This document shows, piece by piece, positions 25,084 to 34,379 of a stretch of 64,000 nucleotides of DNA. Every line of letters begins with the position of its first letter. The first letter of the stretch is position 1. The stretch covers positions 186,001 to 250,000 of the forward strand of contig NZ_PXWG01000001.1 of the NCBI RefSeq assembly GCF_003011965.1, in the 5' to 3' direction. The DNA is from Streptosporangium nondiastaticum (GTDB lineage Bacteria; Actinomycetota; Actinomycetes; Streptomycetales; Streptomycetaceae). The notes beneath the pieces were generated by a model. It saw only the letters and a program-made list of their open reading frames with translations, ran no database searches and had not been told where the DNA came from. Both the position numbers and the translations under genes were made by a program.

Positions 25084-27474
25084 TCACGCACTCGTACCCT
25101 CCGCCGACAGGGCGACAACGCCGTCCCGGGTGGAGACGTAGAGCCGCCCGTACCCCGCGGCCGCATTGAAGGGACCTGGTGGGACGTACTTCCAGCGTGA
25201 CGTTCCGCCGGCGGCGTCCACGGCCCAGACGAAGGGGTGCAGGACGGGGTTGTTCCCGTCGATGTAGGAGTCCTCGTCGTACTCCACGTTCACGACCTGC
25301 CCGACGAGGACGTACAGCGTGGAGCCGTCGATCAGGAGATTGACCGGGCCGGGCTTCTCCTGGGAACCGATCTCGGCGGCCACGGACGAGCGCCACCTCT
25401 CCTTCCCGGAGCGGGGGTCGAGAGCCTGCAGCGTCAGCGCGGTGACCCGCTTGCCCGACTCGGCCGTGTCCCGGATCCGGGAGACGACGTAGACGAGCGA
25501 GCCGTCCGCGCCGGCCACCGGAGTGCTGAATCCGTCGTAGCTGCCGGAGGGCTGTTCCTTGGTCCACAGGCGCTCACCGGACTCGGGGTCGAGGCAGACG
25601 AGGCTGCTGGACGCGTAGATGAGCGCATTCTCCGCCGCGCACAGGCTGGGCTGGTCGCTGACGTTGCCGAGTGCCTCGGGCAGCGCGGCCTTCCAGCCCT
25701 CGATGTAGCTGTGCGCGGCATCGAACGCCTGGAGTTGCGCTTCCTGGCCCGCGTCGTGCGAGGAGGCCAGGTGGAAAACCCGGCCCCCGAAGCGCGGCAC
25801 GATCAGGGTGCTGGACGCCCCACGGCGGAGGTTCTTCCTCTCGTAGCCGGTCTCGCACCGCCAGACCTTCTGGCGCGAGGCGATGTCCACCGCCCAGAGC
25901 ACGGGCCGCGGACCCCACGTGGTCGTGGTGCTCGTGGCGTAGAGGCGCCCGTCCTTGATGCCGCAGATCGCGTCGACGTAGCGGGGCGGCTCGTCGAGCT
26001 CCGCCGACCAGGCCCGGGTGCCGCGTGCGAGATCCACGGCGACGACCTGGGTGGGCACCTTCTTCGAACCGCTGACGTAGCGTGGCCCCGAGCCGCCGAA
26101 GTAGAACGTGCCCTGGTCAACCACGCCCGAGCCGAGTCCTCTCGATCGTATGACGGCGAGGTCGGGCAGCGGCAGATGCCAGGCGATGGTCCCCTTGGCT
26201 CCCAGGTTCCACAGGGCAGTGCGTTCCCTGATGGAATCCTCTGGCTCGTAGCCCGTGCAGAGGACGCCGTCGGGGTGTGCGGTGAGCGCGGAGACGGTCG
26301 GGATGTCGCGGCTCTGCCAAAGGGGCCGGGCTGTTGGCACGTTGGTGAGGGGCGTCGGGGGTTTTTCGTCGCCATGGTCCTTGCCGCTCAGCCGGGTCGC
26401 GGCGATCAGGCCGCCGCCGACGAGTGCGAGGGCACCGCCGGCCAGGCCGAGCACCCGGCGACGGCCGAGGCCCTGAGGGGCGGGCGGAGGGGCGCCGGGC
26501 GGCGTCGCGGTCTGCGGGGTCTTGACGGTGGGCTGGGTCGCAAGGGGCAGTGTGGCTGATGGGGGCGATGGGGGCGATGGGGCTTCGCGTGCGGGGGCGT
26601 CGGAAGCCCTGGAAGCCCCGGAGGTCCCGGGGGTCCTGGATGTCCCAGAAGCCTCGGAAGCCCGCGGCCGCCCGGTGGCCGGTCCCAGCACCGTCAGCAG
26701 GTCAGAGGCGGCCGGGCGGTCGTCCGGGTCCTTCGCGAGGCACGCCTCGATCGTGTTCCGGAGCGTTCCCGAGACCTCGCCGAGCTCCGGTGCCTCGTTG
26801 AGGATGCGATGCACGATCGCCGGGATCGTCTCCGCGTCGAACGGTCCACGGCCCGTTGCCGCGTAGGCCAGCACCGCGCCGAGCGAGAAGACGTCGCCCG
26901 CTGCATGGGCCTGGTCCGCGCGCACCTGCTCCGGCGACATGAACGCGAACGTACCGATGACCACACCCGCCGAGGTCAGCGAACTCGCGCCCACCGGCCG
27001 GGCGATGCCGAAGTCGATGATCCGCGGGCCGTCATCCGACATGATCACGTTGCTGGGCTTGAGGTCCCGGTGGACGAGCCCGCACGCATGGATCGCGGCG
27101 AGCCCCTCGGCGAGCCCCGCGCCGAGCGCGCCCACCGTCTCTGAGGCGAGCGGGCCGTCGCTCGCGACCACCTCGTCCAGGGAACGGCCCGGGATGTACG
27201 CGGTGACCAGCCAGGGCGACTCCGCTTCCGGGTCGGCGTCGATGACCTGAGCGGTGTGAAACCCACCGACCTGTCGTGCGGCCTCCACCTCCCGGGCGAA
27301 GCGCCTGCGGAACTGCGGGTCGGCGGCGTGCTCCTGCCGGATGAGCTTGACCGCCACCTGCCGCCCACCAGGGGAACGCCCCAGGAAGACCTCACCCATA
27401 CCGCCGGCGCCGAGCCGGCCTTCAAGACGGTACGGGCCGACGCGGTCGGGGCCGGTCGGCGACAGAGCGTCCAT
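25084..27474 (-). CDS. Membrane Ser/Thr protein kinase with extracellular PQQ-type propeller
   Basis: About 796 residues from the ATG at 27474 (GGAG upstream with 6-base spacing; a TTG start 4 codons earlier is possible). The PknB-type kinase covers residues 15-270: GRLGAGGMGEVFLG (P-loop), VAVKLI (ATP Lys), HRDLKPSNV (catalytic loop), DFGIAR (DFG) and an APE-like SPEQ segment. A Pro/Thr/Ser-rich linker follows. One membrane helix (RRVLGLAGGALALVGGGLIA) leads to a C-terminal PQQ/BamB-like propeller outside the cell, for example TRAWSAELDE, QKVWRCETGY, GERLWTKEQ. This is a typical Streptomyces sensor-kinase layout; ligand and substrates are unknown. Confidence 0.85.
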   Translation of the reverse strand: MDALSPTGPDRVGPYRLEGRLGAGGMGEVFLGRSPGGRQVAVKLIRQEHAADPQFRRRFAREVEAARQVGGFHTAQVIDADPEAESPWLVTAYIPGRSLDEVVASDGPLASETVGALGAGLAEGLAAIHACGLVHRDLKPSNVIMSDDGPRIIDFGIARPVGASSLTSAGVVIGTFAFMSPEQVRADQAHAAGDVFSLGAVLAYAATGRGPFDAETIPAIVHRILNEAPELGEVSGTLRNTIEACLAKDPDDRPAASDLLTVLGPATGRPRASEASGTSRTPGTSGASRASDAPAREAPSPPSPPSATLPLATQPTVKTPQTATPPGAPPPAPQGLGRRRVLGLAGGALALVGGGLIAATRLSGKDHGDEKPPTPLTNVPTARPLWQSRDIPTVSALTAHPDGVLCTGYEPEDSIRERTALWNLGAKGTIAWHLPLPDLAVIRSRGLGSGVVDQGTFYFGGSGPRYVSGSKKVPTQVVAVDLARGTRAWSAELDEPPRYVDAICGIKDGRLYATSTTTTWGPRPVLWAVDIASRQKVWRCETGYERKNLRRGASSTLIVPRFGGRVFHLASSHDAGQEAQLQAFDAAHSYIEGWKAALPEALGNVSDQPSLCAAENALIYASSSLVCLDPESGERLWTKEQPSGSYDGFSTPVAGADGSLVYVVSRIRDTAESGKRVTALTLQALDPRSGKERWRSSVAAEIGSQEKPGPVNLLIDGSTLYVLVGQVVNVEYDEDSYIDGNNPVLHPFVWAVDAAGGTSRWKYVPPGPFNAAAGYGRLYVSTRDGVVALSAEGTSA

Positions 27475-27692
27475 CGGGTTCTCCAAGGGGGAGGTGATGT
27501 CTCGCAGAAGCGGCAGGTTGCTCGTGTGCAGTCAACTGGAGTGTGCCAGACGGGGCGCATGGTGGTGATGATCTCGACGAGCTCCGGTCCACCGGGCGAG
27601 GTAGGCGCCCATCTGGGCTCGGGACGCGCCGAGCCGGGCCGGAGGCTTCTCCTCGGCGCCTGGATCCGCGGACGGGCGAGCCGCCCCCGATC

Positions 27693-28322
27693 TCACCTCG
27701 GGAGGCCGCGATAGAGGGGATCCGTCAGATCCGTTCGCACGTCACCGGCCACCGCGGGCCGCCGCTTCAGCAGCGAACGCCGCACGACTTCGTCGAAGGA
27801 CAGGTCGATCTGCGCCACACCGAACGAGATGAGCTTCGCGACGGACGTGCCGTAGGCGACGGCCCGCACCCCGCTCCACAAGAGCGCGCCCGCGCACATG
27901 GCGCAAGGCTCAGCCGTGGTCACCACCACGTGAGAGGGCAGGTGCAGCTCCGCCTCGGCCGCCTCGCGCAGCAGGTTGAGCTCCGCGTGCTCCGTGGCGT
28001 CACCGGTCTTGTCCGTGGTGTTGCGGGCCCCGGCCACGAGGGCGCCGCTGCCGGCGTCGAGCAGCACCGCACCGAAAGGCCGGCGCGCGCCGCGAGCCCA
28101 CTCCACGGCGACGGGCATGGCCCGCTCCACCGCATCCTTGAGGTGCTGAGGCCACTCGCCGGTCCAGCCCTCCAACTGCCCCGCCGAACGATGGGGCGAC
28201 CGCGACCCGTCGGAAGTGGCGGCCCTCGCGGCAGGCGAAAGCGCCGCCACCGCCGGCAAAGGGGCGGCGACCGCGGCCGCGGTGCGCAGGAAGCGGCGCC
28301 GGGATGCATGTGAGAAGGTCAT
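27693..28322 (-). CDS. Tat-exported cytidine deaminase-fold (nucleoside/tRNA deaminase-like) protein
   Basis: 209 residues from the ATG at 28322. The N-terminus has a twin-arginine motif SRRRFLR followed by a hydrophobic Ala/Pro/Leu stretch, so the protein is predicted to be exported folded. The mature domain has the CDA-fold zinc motifs: TEHAELNLL (H-A-E) and EPCAMCAGALLWSGV (P-C-x-x-C). This matches guanine/tRNA-adenosine deaminase-like enzymes. Family enzymes are normally cytoplasmic; the Tat signal implies an extracellular substrate. The upstream extension in frame is not used. Confidence 0.8.
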   Translation of the reverse strand: MTFSHASRRRFLRTAAAVAAPLPAVAALSPAARAATSDGSRSPHRSAGQLEGWTGEWPQHLKDAVERAMPVAVEWARGARRPFGAVLLDAGSGALVAGARNTTDKTGDATEHAELNLLREAAEAELHLPSHVVVTTAEPCAMCAGALLWSGVRAVAYGTSVAKLISFGVAQIDLSFDEVVRRSLLKRRPAVAGDVRTDLTDPLYRGLPR

Positions 28323-28566
28323 TCCGTGTATATAGCAGCCCGGTTGATCTCCTGACCGCCGATCGCCCGGATACGTGGATGTGCCCGGCCCTGGGCAGGG
28401 CGGCACGGCGACGCCGGCCGGGAAACACGGCCTCCGGCCACGTTCGGCCAGGGCCAGGCCAGGCGGTGAGGCTCGTCTCTTCTAGGACACGAACTGACCT
28501 ATACCGCGATTAGCCTCATCGCCACATCGAGGCACTCGCCCTCTCGCACTCCAGGAGGCAGTTCCC

Positions 28567-29067
28567 ATGCCCGTCAAGCCGGTTCCCGAGGGCTGCAGCA
28601 CCGTGACGCCGTGGCTCATCTCCCGCGACACGGTCCAGCTCATCGACTACATGAAGCGAGCCTTCGGCGCGGAAGAGCTCGCCTGCCTGGCGGGCGAGGA
28701 CGGCAGCATCGAGCACGCGGAGGTACGGATCGGCGACTCGGTGGTGATGATGTTCGACGCGCGGCCGGAGTGGCCGCCGACTCCCGGTTTCCTCCGCCTG
28801 TACGTCGAGGATGCCGACGCCGTGCACCGCCAGGCAGTTGCGGCCGGCGGAACCTCCGTCACAGAGGTCACTCACCTGTTCTTCGGCGACCGGGTCGGCC
28901 GGGTGCGTGATCCGCTGGGCAACCTGTACTGGATCCAGACCCGGGTGGAGGACCCGGGTCCGCAGGAGATGGAACGCCGCCTCAGTGACCCGGAGTTCAC
29001 CAAGGCCATGGAATACGTACAAAGCGCTGAGTTCTTTCCCAGCGTGGTCGGCGGCCTCGACCGATGA
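28567..29067 (+). CDS. VOC-family protein (PhnB/glyoxalase-like)
   Basis: 166 residues starting MPVKPVPEGCSTVTPWLISR; CAGGAGGCAG upstream is a good ribosome site. It has the PhnB-type beta-alpha-beta-beta-beta pattern: VQLIDYMKRAFGAEEL, then SVVMMFDARPEW, LRLYVEDADAVHRQAVAAGG and RVGRVRDPLGNLYWIQT. Such proteins often bind metal or small hydrophobic compounds. The C-terminal 30 residues extend beyond the domain. Single transcript, function open. Confidence 0.8.
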   Translation: MPVKPVPEGCSTVTPWLISRDTVQLIDYMKRAFGAEELACLAGEDGSIEHAEVRIGDSVVMMFDARPEWPPTPGFLRLYVEDADAVHRQAVAAGGTSVTEVTHLFFGDRVGRVRDPLGNLYWIQTRVEDPGPQEMERRLSDPEFTKAMEYVQSAEFFPSVVGGLDR

Positions 29068-29072
29068 GCGTG

Positions 29073-29113
<41 letters not shown>

Positions 29114-29216
29114 GAGGCGGCTTGCTGCGGTGGTGGCGCCGCCTCCTCCTACCTCCCTGAAGGCAACGGGGCCACTTGACAGGTCGTGTCGCGATCCGAG
29201 GACTTGGCGGCGTCCG

Positions 29217-29747
29217 TCAACCCACCCGGCGGGCCAGCACCTGTCCCGGCCAGGACCCGGACAAGAAGCGGTCGGTGCGAGCGAACCCGTTGCGTTCGTA
29301 GAACGAGACCAGCTCGCCCCCGCCACCCGCCCAGCAGTCCACCCGTAGCAGCTCCACACCGGCCCGCCTAGCCTCTTCGGCAGCATGCGCCAGCAGCGCC
29401 GCCCCGATGCCCAGACCGGCGTACCGCCGGTCGGAAACCAGCAGTCGTACGTACAGCTCGGGTTCCCCGGCCGCCGCGATCGGCATCTGCGGGCTGGGCC
29501 CGGAGTCCAGCACCAGGGCTCCGGCAGGCGCCCCGCCCAGCTCCGCAACGTACGGGATGTTCTCGGTTGTGTACTGCTCGACCCGCTCCGTCCCGCCGGG
29601 CCTCTGTGAATAGGGCGTCGTGCCCCACTGCTCGGTGTTGCCGCGAGCGTTCATCCAGACCACCGCGGAGTCGAGCATGGCCAGAATGGCCGGTGCATCG
29701 GCCAAGCTGCCCGGTCTGATTCGTATGCCATGGGTGCTGTCGTTCAC
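29217..29747 (-). CDS. GNAT-family N-acetyltransferase
   Basis: 176 residues. The acetyl-CoA core is LYVRLLVSDRRYAGLGIGAA with the R/Q-x-x-G-x-G/A pattern, and the C-terminal FYERNGFARTDRF motif is typical. The N-terminus (IRIRPGSLADAPAILAMLDS) starts the fold. Similar proteins acetylate small amines or protein N-termini; the substrate is unknown. It converges with the VOC gene. Confidence 0.8.
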   Translation of the reverse strand: MNDSTHGIRIRPGSLADAPAILAMLDSAVVWMNARGNTEQWGTTPYSQRPGGTERVEQYTTENIPYVAELGGAPAGALVLDSGPSPQMPIAAAGEPELYVRLLVSDRRYAGLGIGAALLAHAAEEARRAGVELLRVDCWAGGGGELVSFYERNGFARTDRFLSGSWPGQVLARRVG

Positions 29748-30108
29748 GGCGGAAGTCTAGGCGCCTACGGATCCGGGACGGGGGCTCCGGGACGCGGAAA
29801 CAGCCACGGTGTGCGGAGTGCCCGTCCCCAGCCCCAGAGGGTTACTCGGACCCTCGCCGACACCCGGAGTGTGTCCTTCCCCGCAGTCGGCCGGATTGAT
29901 GTCTTTACACCCCTCCTCCCGGCAAGGAAAGTGACCTCTTCTGTCCGAGTTCAGGGGCGTCGTCTGTGCTGACTGACCGCCTGACTTTAGACAGGCCTGA
30001 CACACCTCGCACACCTGACAACAGACCTCGCAAACCTGACCTTCCAGATCTTCCAGGCCTTCAAGATCTTCCGGATCTTCCAAGTCTTCCACATCCCCAG
30101 GAGTCGAT
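29748..30108. other. Upstream region of the copper-radical oxidase gene, with degenerate repeats
   Basis: 361 bases. From about 29985 the sequence holds ACACCTCGCACACCTGAC-type repeats, then a run of near-repeats built on AGATCTTCC at 30040-30090. No gene is seen. It should contain the divergent promoters of the GNAT and oxidase genes. Confidence 0.6.
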
Positions 30109-32697
30109 GTGTTAACCGACCCGTCCCGTCGGACCGGCATATCCCACCGGACCGGCCTGCTCCGACTCTCCCGTCTCAGATCCCGCCTCAGATCCCAGGG
30201 GCTCATCCTGCTCGCCCTCGTGGTGGTTCTCGTCGCCTTCCTGCCCGTACTGGGCACGCACGGCGGTGGGGCCGCCGCCGAGGACACCGACGCCCGCCGG
30301 TCGCGCCCGCACCACGCCGCGGCACCGGCCTCGGCCATGGAGCCGGCGGCCCCCGTTCTCTCCCGGGCGGGCTGGACCGCCTCCGCGAGTGACGAGGAGA
30401 CCGCGAAGGCCGACAACCGCGCCGCCAACGTCCTGGACGGCAAGGCCGACACGATCTGGCACAGCCGGTGGTCGGCCGACGCCGCCCCGTTCCCGCACTC
30501 CCTCGTCATCGACATGCACCGCACCGAAGTGGTGTCCGCGCTCCTCTACCAGCCGCGCACCGACGGCGCCAACGGTCGGATCGGCGAGTACGCCATCCAC
30601 CTCAGCACCGACGGGAAGAACTGGGGCGCGGCCGTTGCAAGCGGAACCCTGGCCGACGACGCCACGACCAAGACGCTGAGCTTCGCCGCCCGGGGCACCC
30701 GGTACGTCCGGCTGACCGCGACCTCAGAGGCCGGCAAGCGCGGTCCCTGGAGCTCGGCCGCCGAGATCCAGCTGCTGGGCGACCCGGGGCTGCCCGCCTC
30801 CGTCGTCGAACTGCCCACCACCGGCTGGACCGCCTCCGCGAGTGACGAGGAGACCGCGAAGGCCGACAACCGCGCCGCCAACGTCCTGGACGGCGACGCC
30901 GACACGATCTGGCACAGCCGGTGGTCGGCCGACGCGGCCTCGCTGCCCCACTCCGTCACCATCGACATGCACCGCACGCAGACTGTCTCCGCGCTCACCT
31001 ACCAGCCCCGCAAGTCCGGCGGCGGCGCCAACGGGCGCATCGGCGCGTACTCCGTCGCCACCAGCCTCGACGGCGTCTCGTTCGGGACCCCTGTGGCCGC
31101 CGGTGTGTGGAAGGACGACGACACCGTCAAGAGCACCACGTTCACCCGGCCCACCCCGGCGCGGTTCGTCCGGCTGACCGCGACCTCAGAGGCCGGCAAT
31201 CGCGGCCCGTGGAGCTCGGCCGCCGAGATCCGGCTGAGCGGCCCCGCCGACCCCACCGTCTCCGGCGCCTGGGACCGGGTCACCGGCTTCCCGCTCGTCC
31301 CCGTGGCCACGGCCGTCCTACCGAACAATAAGCTGCTGGCCTGGTCCGCGTACGCAATCGACCGGTTCGGGGGCAGTAATGGATACACCCAGACCGCCAT
31401 CATGGACCTAGGCACCGGGCAGGTCACCCAGCGCCGGGTCGACAACACCGGCCACGACATGTTCTGTCCCGGCATCGCCATGCTCGCCGACGGCCGGGTG
31501 CTGGTCACCGGCGGCAGCAACGCCTCCCGCGCCAGCATCTACGACCCGCGCACCGACACCTGGTCCGCGACCGGCGAGATGAACATCCCCCGCGGGTACC
31601 AGGCGATGACGCTCCTCTCGAACGGCGACGCGTTCGTGCTCGGCGGATCCTGGAGCGGCGCTCGCGGGGACAAGGACGGGGAGGTCTGGTCCCCGGCGAG
31701 CGGCAAGTGGCGCAAACTGCCCGGCGTTCCCGCCAGGGACACCATGACCGCCGACCCCGCCGGTCCTTACCGTGCCGACAACCACCAGTGGCTGCACGCC
31801 ACTTCCCGCGGCCGGGTGCTGCACTTCGGGCCGAGCAAGCAGCTGAACTGGATCGACACCACCGGCAACGGCACCATCACCCCGGCAGGAACGCGCGCCG
31901 ACAGCCCGGACGCCATGAACGGCAACGCCGTCTCCTACGACATCGGCAAGCTCCTCACGCTCGGCGGAGCCACCGCGTACGAGAACGTGAACGCCACCCG
32001 TCGCGCCTACACCGTCGATCTCGGCGCCGGCGCCGGCACTCCGCCCGTCAGCAAGCGCACCGGCGACATGGGCTACGCCCGCTCGTTCAGCAACAGCGTC
32101 GTCCTGCCGGACGGCAAGGTGGCGGTGTTCGGCGGGCAGTCCTACCCCGTCCCCTTCAGCGACGCCACCTCGGTGATGACCCCGGAGCTCTGGGACCCTG
32201 CGACGGGGGCCTTCACCAAGATGGCCAGCATGGCGGTCCCGCGCAACTATCACAGCGTGGCGAACCTGCTGCCCGACGGACGGATCTTCTCCGGCGGGGG
32301 AGGGCTGTGCGGTGACTGCGCGACCAACCACTCCGACGGGGCGATCTTCACCCCGCCGTACCTCCTCAACCCGGACGGCACCCGGAAGCCCCGCCCGGCC
32401 TTCACCAGCACGCCGCCCACCAGAGTCGCGAACGGCGCCGCCCTGCCGGTGACAACCGACAAGCCGGTCACCGCCTTCTCGCTGGTACGCGCCGGAGCGG
32501 CGACGCATTCCGTCGACAACGACCAGAGGAGGGTCCCGCTGACCTTCCGGCAGACGGACCGCAACCCAGCGGGCGGCGCCTCCTACGAACTGAAGGTCCC
32601 GGACGATCCCGGAGTGGCCTTGCCCGGCACCTACATGCTCTTCGCCCTCGACGCAGCAGGGGTCCCCAGCATCGCCAAAATGATCACGATCGGCTGA
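30109..32697 (+). CDS. Secreted galactose-oxidase-like copper-radical oxidase with two F5/8C (CBM32) domains
   Basis: 862 residues from the GTG at 30109 (AGGAG upstream, 5-base spacer); codon 2 is TTA. A basic region and membrane/signal helix at 30-50 is followed by two nearly identical discoidin-type domains (about 85-225 and 235-380). Then comes a Kelch-type propeller with the family's copper/radical residues: Cys453 in GHDMFCPG, Tyr497 in IPRGYQAM, Trp515, Tyr714-His715 in VPRNYHS, and His800 in THSVDN of the C-terminal DUF1929-like domain. The crosslinked Tyr497-Cys453 radical is expected from the family. It would oxidise a primary alcohol, possibly a sugar bound by the CBM32 domains, to an aldehyde with release of H2O2. 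Confidence 0.9.
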   Translation: MLTDPSRRTGISHRTGLLRLSRLRSRLRSQGLILLALVVVLVAFLPVLGTHGGGAAAEDTDARRSRPHHAAAPASAMEPAAPVLSRAGWTASASDEETAKADNRAANVLDGKADTIWHSRWSADAAPFPHSLVIDMHRTEVVSALLYQPRTDGANGRIGEYAIHLSTDGKNWGAAVASGTLADDATTKTLSFAARGTRYVRLTATSEAGKRGPWSSAAEIQLLGDPGLPASVVELPTTGWTASASDEETAKADNRAANVLDGDADTIWHSRWSADAASLPHSVTIDMHRTQTVSALTYQPRKSGGGANGRIGAYSVATSLDGVSFGTPVAAGVWKDDDTVKSTTFTRPTPARFVRLTATSEAGNRGPWSSAAEIRLSGPADPTVSGAWDRVTGFPLVPVATAVLPNNKLLAWSAYAIDRFGGSNGYTQTAIMDLGTGQVTQRRVDNTGHDMFCPGIAMLADGRVLVTGGSNASRASIYDPRTDTWSATGEMNIPRGYQAMTLLSNGDAFVLGGSWSGARGDKDGEVWSPASGKWRKLPGVPARDTMTADPAGPYRADNHQWLHATSRGRVLHFGPSKQLNWIDTTGNGTITPAGTRADSPDAMNGNAVSYDIGKLLTLGGATAYENVNATRRAYTVDLGAGAGTPPVSKRTGDMGYARSFSNSVVLPDGKVAVFGGQSYPVPFSDATSVMTPELWDPATGAFTKMASMAVPRNYHSVANLLPDGRIFSGGGGLCGDCATNHSDGAIFTPPYLLNPDGTRKPRPAFTSTPPTRVANGAALPVTTDKPVTAFSLVRAGAATHSVDNDQRRVPLTFRQTDRNPAGGASYELKVPDDPGVALPGTYMLFALDAAGVPSIAKMITIG

Positions 32698-32834
32698 CCT
32701 TTGTCCCCCGCCTGTGGGGCGCTCCTGCAAGGAGCCGCAGGCTGCGACCCGCACACAGGCAGGGTTCCGTCACCCGGGACCGAAGCGGTGCACCCCGAGC
32801 GGGTGCACCGTTCTTTCCGACGTCCCCGATCCTC

Positions 32835-33486
32835 ATGCTGTCGTGCGACTCGCCCCAGGCCCAGTGGCACCCCGAGGACCCGGGCGCGCCCGGCGGCCCG
32901 CTGCGCTGGCACAACTGCCTCTACCCGGACCTGTGCCTGACCGGTACCGGGAACGAGGAGCCGGCCGTGGCCTTCCCGTGCGGTGACATGCGTTCCCAGC
33001 AGTGGTGGGACAACTCCCGCGCCGTGCCCGAGAGCGCGTGGGAGGACAGTGAGGGGCGGGCCCGGTTGCGCGCGTGGAACGGCCTCTACCTGGACAACTT
33101 CAGTGGGAGCGGCGCAGACGGCACCCCGCTGACCACCCGCCGGCGGCAACGAGGTCAGCTCCCAGTGATGGGACGTCCAGTACGCCGGCAGCGGCGACAG
33201 CCTCGTCCGGATCAAGGGACGCCGCAGTGGATTGTGCGTCGGCATCGGGAACAGCGTCCAGCTCCACCCGGGCGAGCGTGCCGTGCTGCACGACTGCACC
33301 GGCCGCGGCAGCAAGACGGACGGCACGGGGCATCGCTGGCAGGCGGAGATGGACGGCGACGGCACCCTCCGCTTCCGCAACGAGGCCGCGCACCTGTGCC
33401 TGGTGCCGTCGGCGCCGGAGACGGGCTATGCGACGATCCGCACCTGCAGCGACGACGCCCGTCAGCGCTGGACGATCGTGCCGTGA
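32835..33486 (+). pseudogene. Frameshifted ricin-type (RICIN) beta-trefoil lectin
   Basis: The first part reads from 32835 in one frame (LRWHNCLYPDLCLTGTGNEE, then MRSQQWWDN, a QxW repeat). It continues, after a frame change near 33140, in another frame (DVQYAGSGDSLVRIKGRRSG, GLCVGIGNSVQLHPGERA and the final QRWTIVP). In that second frame a TGA at 33166-33168 falls where the QxW motif would be. Thus there is both a frameshift and a nonsense change. An intact signal peptide is absent upstream. The stop TGA at 33484-33486 lies in the following 8-bp repeat array. Confidence 0.65.
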
Positions 33487-33595
33487 CCGCGTGACCGCGT
33501 GACCGCGTGACCGCGTGACCGCGTGACCGCGTGACCGCGTGACCGCGTGACCGCGTGACCGCGTGACCGCGTGACCACCGTGACCGCGTGACCAA
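33483..33595. repeat. 8-bp tandem array (GTGACCGC)11+
   Basis: Eleven perfect head-to-tail copies of GTGACCGC run from 33483 to 33570, followed by three diverged copies to about 33595. The array fills the gap between the decayed lectin and the stop of the deformylase gene, and its first unit supplies the lectin stop codon. No spacers, so it is not CRISPR. Confidence 0.95.
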
Positions 33596-33612
33596 CGTCC
33601 TTGCCCGCCGCG

Positions 33613-34272
33613 TCACTTGCCGAGCTTCTGAGCCCGAGCGGCACGCCGGGCGAACACCTCGTCCTTGAGAGCAGCCATCTCGCCGAGAGCCGACTTCCGT
33701 TCCTTCCGGCCGAGCCGGTCCAGGTAGAGGTGACCGTGAAGGTGGTCCGTCTCGTGTTGCAGGCACCGGGCGAAGTAGCCCCTGCCCTCGATCACCAGCG
33801 GCTTCCCGTCCTTGTCGCGGCCCCGGACGACGGCACGGTCCGGACGCGGCACCATGCGGTAGGGGCCGGGGACGGAAAGGCACCCCTCCGACTCCTCCAC
33901 CAGCTCGCGATCCTCCGCCGGTATGTCGTCGAGAACGGGGTTGGTGATGTGACCCACGTGCCGCACCCCCCACTCGTCCGTGATGTCCCATACGAACAAC
34001 TGCAGGTCCACACCGATCTGGTTGGCGGCGAGCCCCGCGCCGTCGGCTGCCTGGTTGGTGGCGAACATGTCATCGATCAGGCGTGACAGTTCGGGAGTGC
34101 CGAACTGCGTGACCTCTTGGCACCTGCGCGCAAGGATCTCCTCCCCGACGACGGTGATGCGGCGCACCTCGCCCCGTTCCGCTTCCGGGGCGAGCCGCGG
34201 GTAGTGCTCTACAGGCTCGCCCTGCACACGCACCCGGCGGTCCTGAGCTACGTGACCGGACTGACCAGTCAT
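33613..34272 (-). CDS. def: Peptide deformylase
   Basis: 219 residues. All three signatures are present: GAGLAANQIGVD (motif 1, G-x-G-x-A-A-x-Q), EGCLSVPG (motif 2, with the metal Cys), and QHETDHLHG (motif 3, H-E-x-D-H). It removes the formyl group from nascent N-termini using Fe or Zn in the cytoplasm. The N-terminal 50 residues (VEHYPRLAPEAERGEVRRIT) are typical of the longer Streptomyces form. Streptomyces usually has more than one def gene, so this may be a paralogue. It is divergent from the HTH gene at 34378. Confidence 0.9.
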   Translation of the reverse strand: MTGQSGHVAQDRRVRVQGEPVEHYPRLAPEAERGEVRRITVVGEEILARRCQEVTQFGTPELSRLIDDMFATNQAADGAGLAANQIGVDLQLFVWDITDEWGVRHVGHITNPVLDDIPAEDRELVEESEGCLSVPGPYRMVPRPDRAVVRGRDKDGKPLVIEGRGYFARCLQHETDHLHGHLYLDRLGRKERKSALGEMAALKDEVFARRAARAQKLGK

Positions 34273-34350
34273 GAACTATCAACGCCTTCCGAAGATTCCT
34301 CAACTGGCCGGGGCAAGGCCGATGTCCCGGCGCAGTGATCTTGACCGAAC

Positions 34351-34379
34351 ACTTTGCAAAGTAGCAGACTTTGCAAAGT
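34351..34379. promoter_or_regulatory. Two perfect 12-bp palindromes ACTTTGCAAAGT overlapping the HTH gene start
   Basis: Identical palindromes at 34351-34362 and 34368-34379 are centred 17 bp apart. TTGACC at 34341-34346 could be the -35 element, placing the first palindrome in the promoter. The second palindrome overlaps the proposed GTG start at 34378. This fits autorepression by the downstream regulator, possibly on a leaderless transcript. Confidence 0.8.

Noticed and set aside
33483..33595. Possible CRISPR array or origin iterons
   Set aside because: 8-bp units without spacers; no cas genes, no replication gene nearby.
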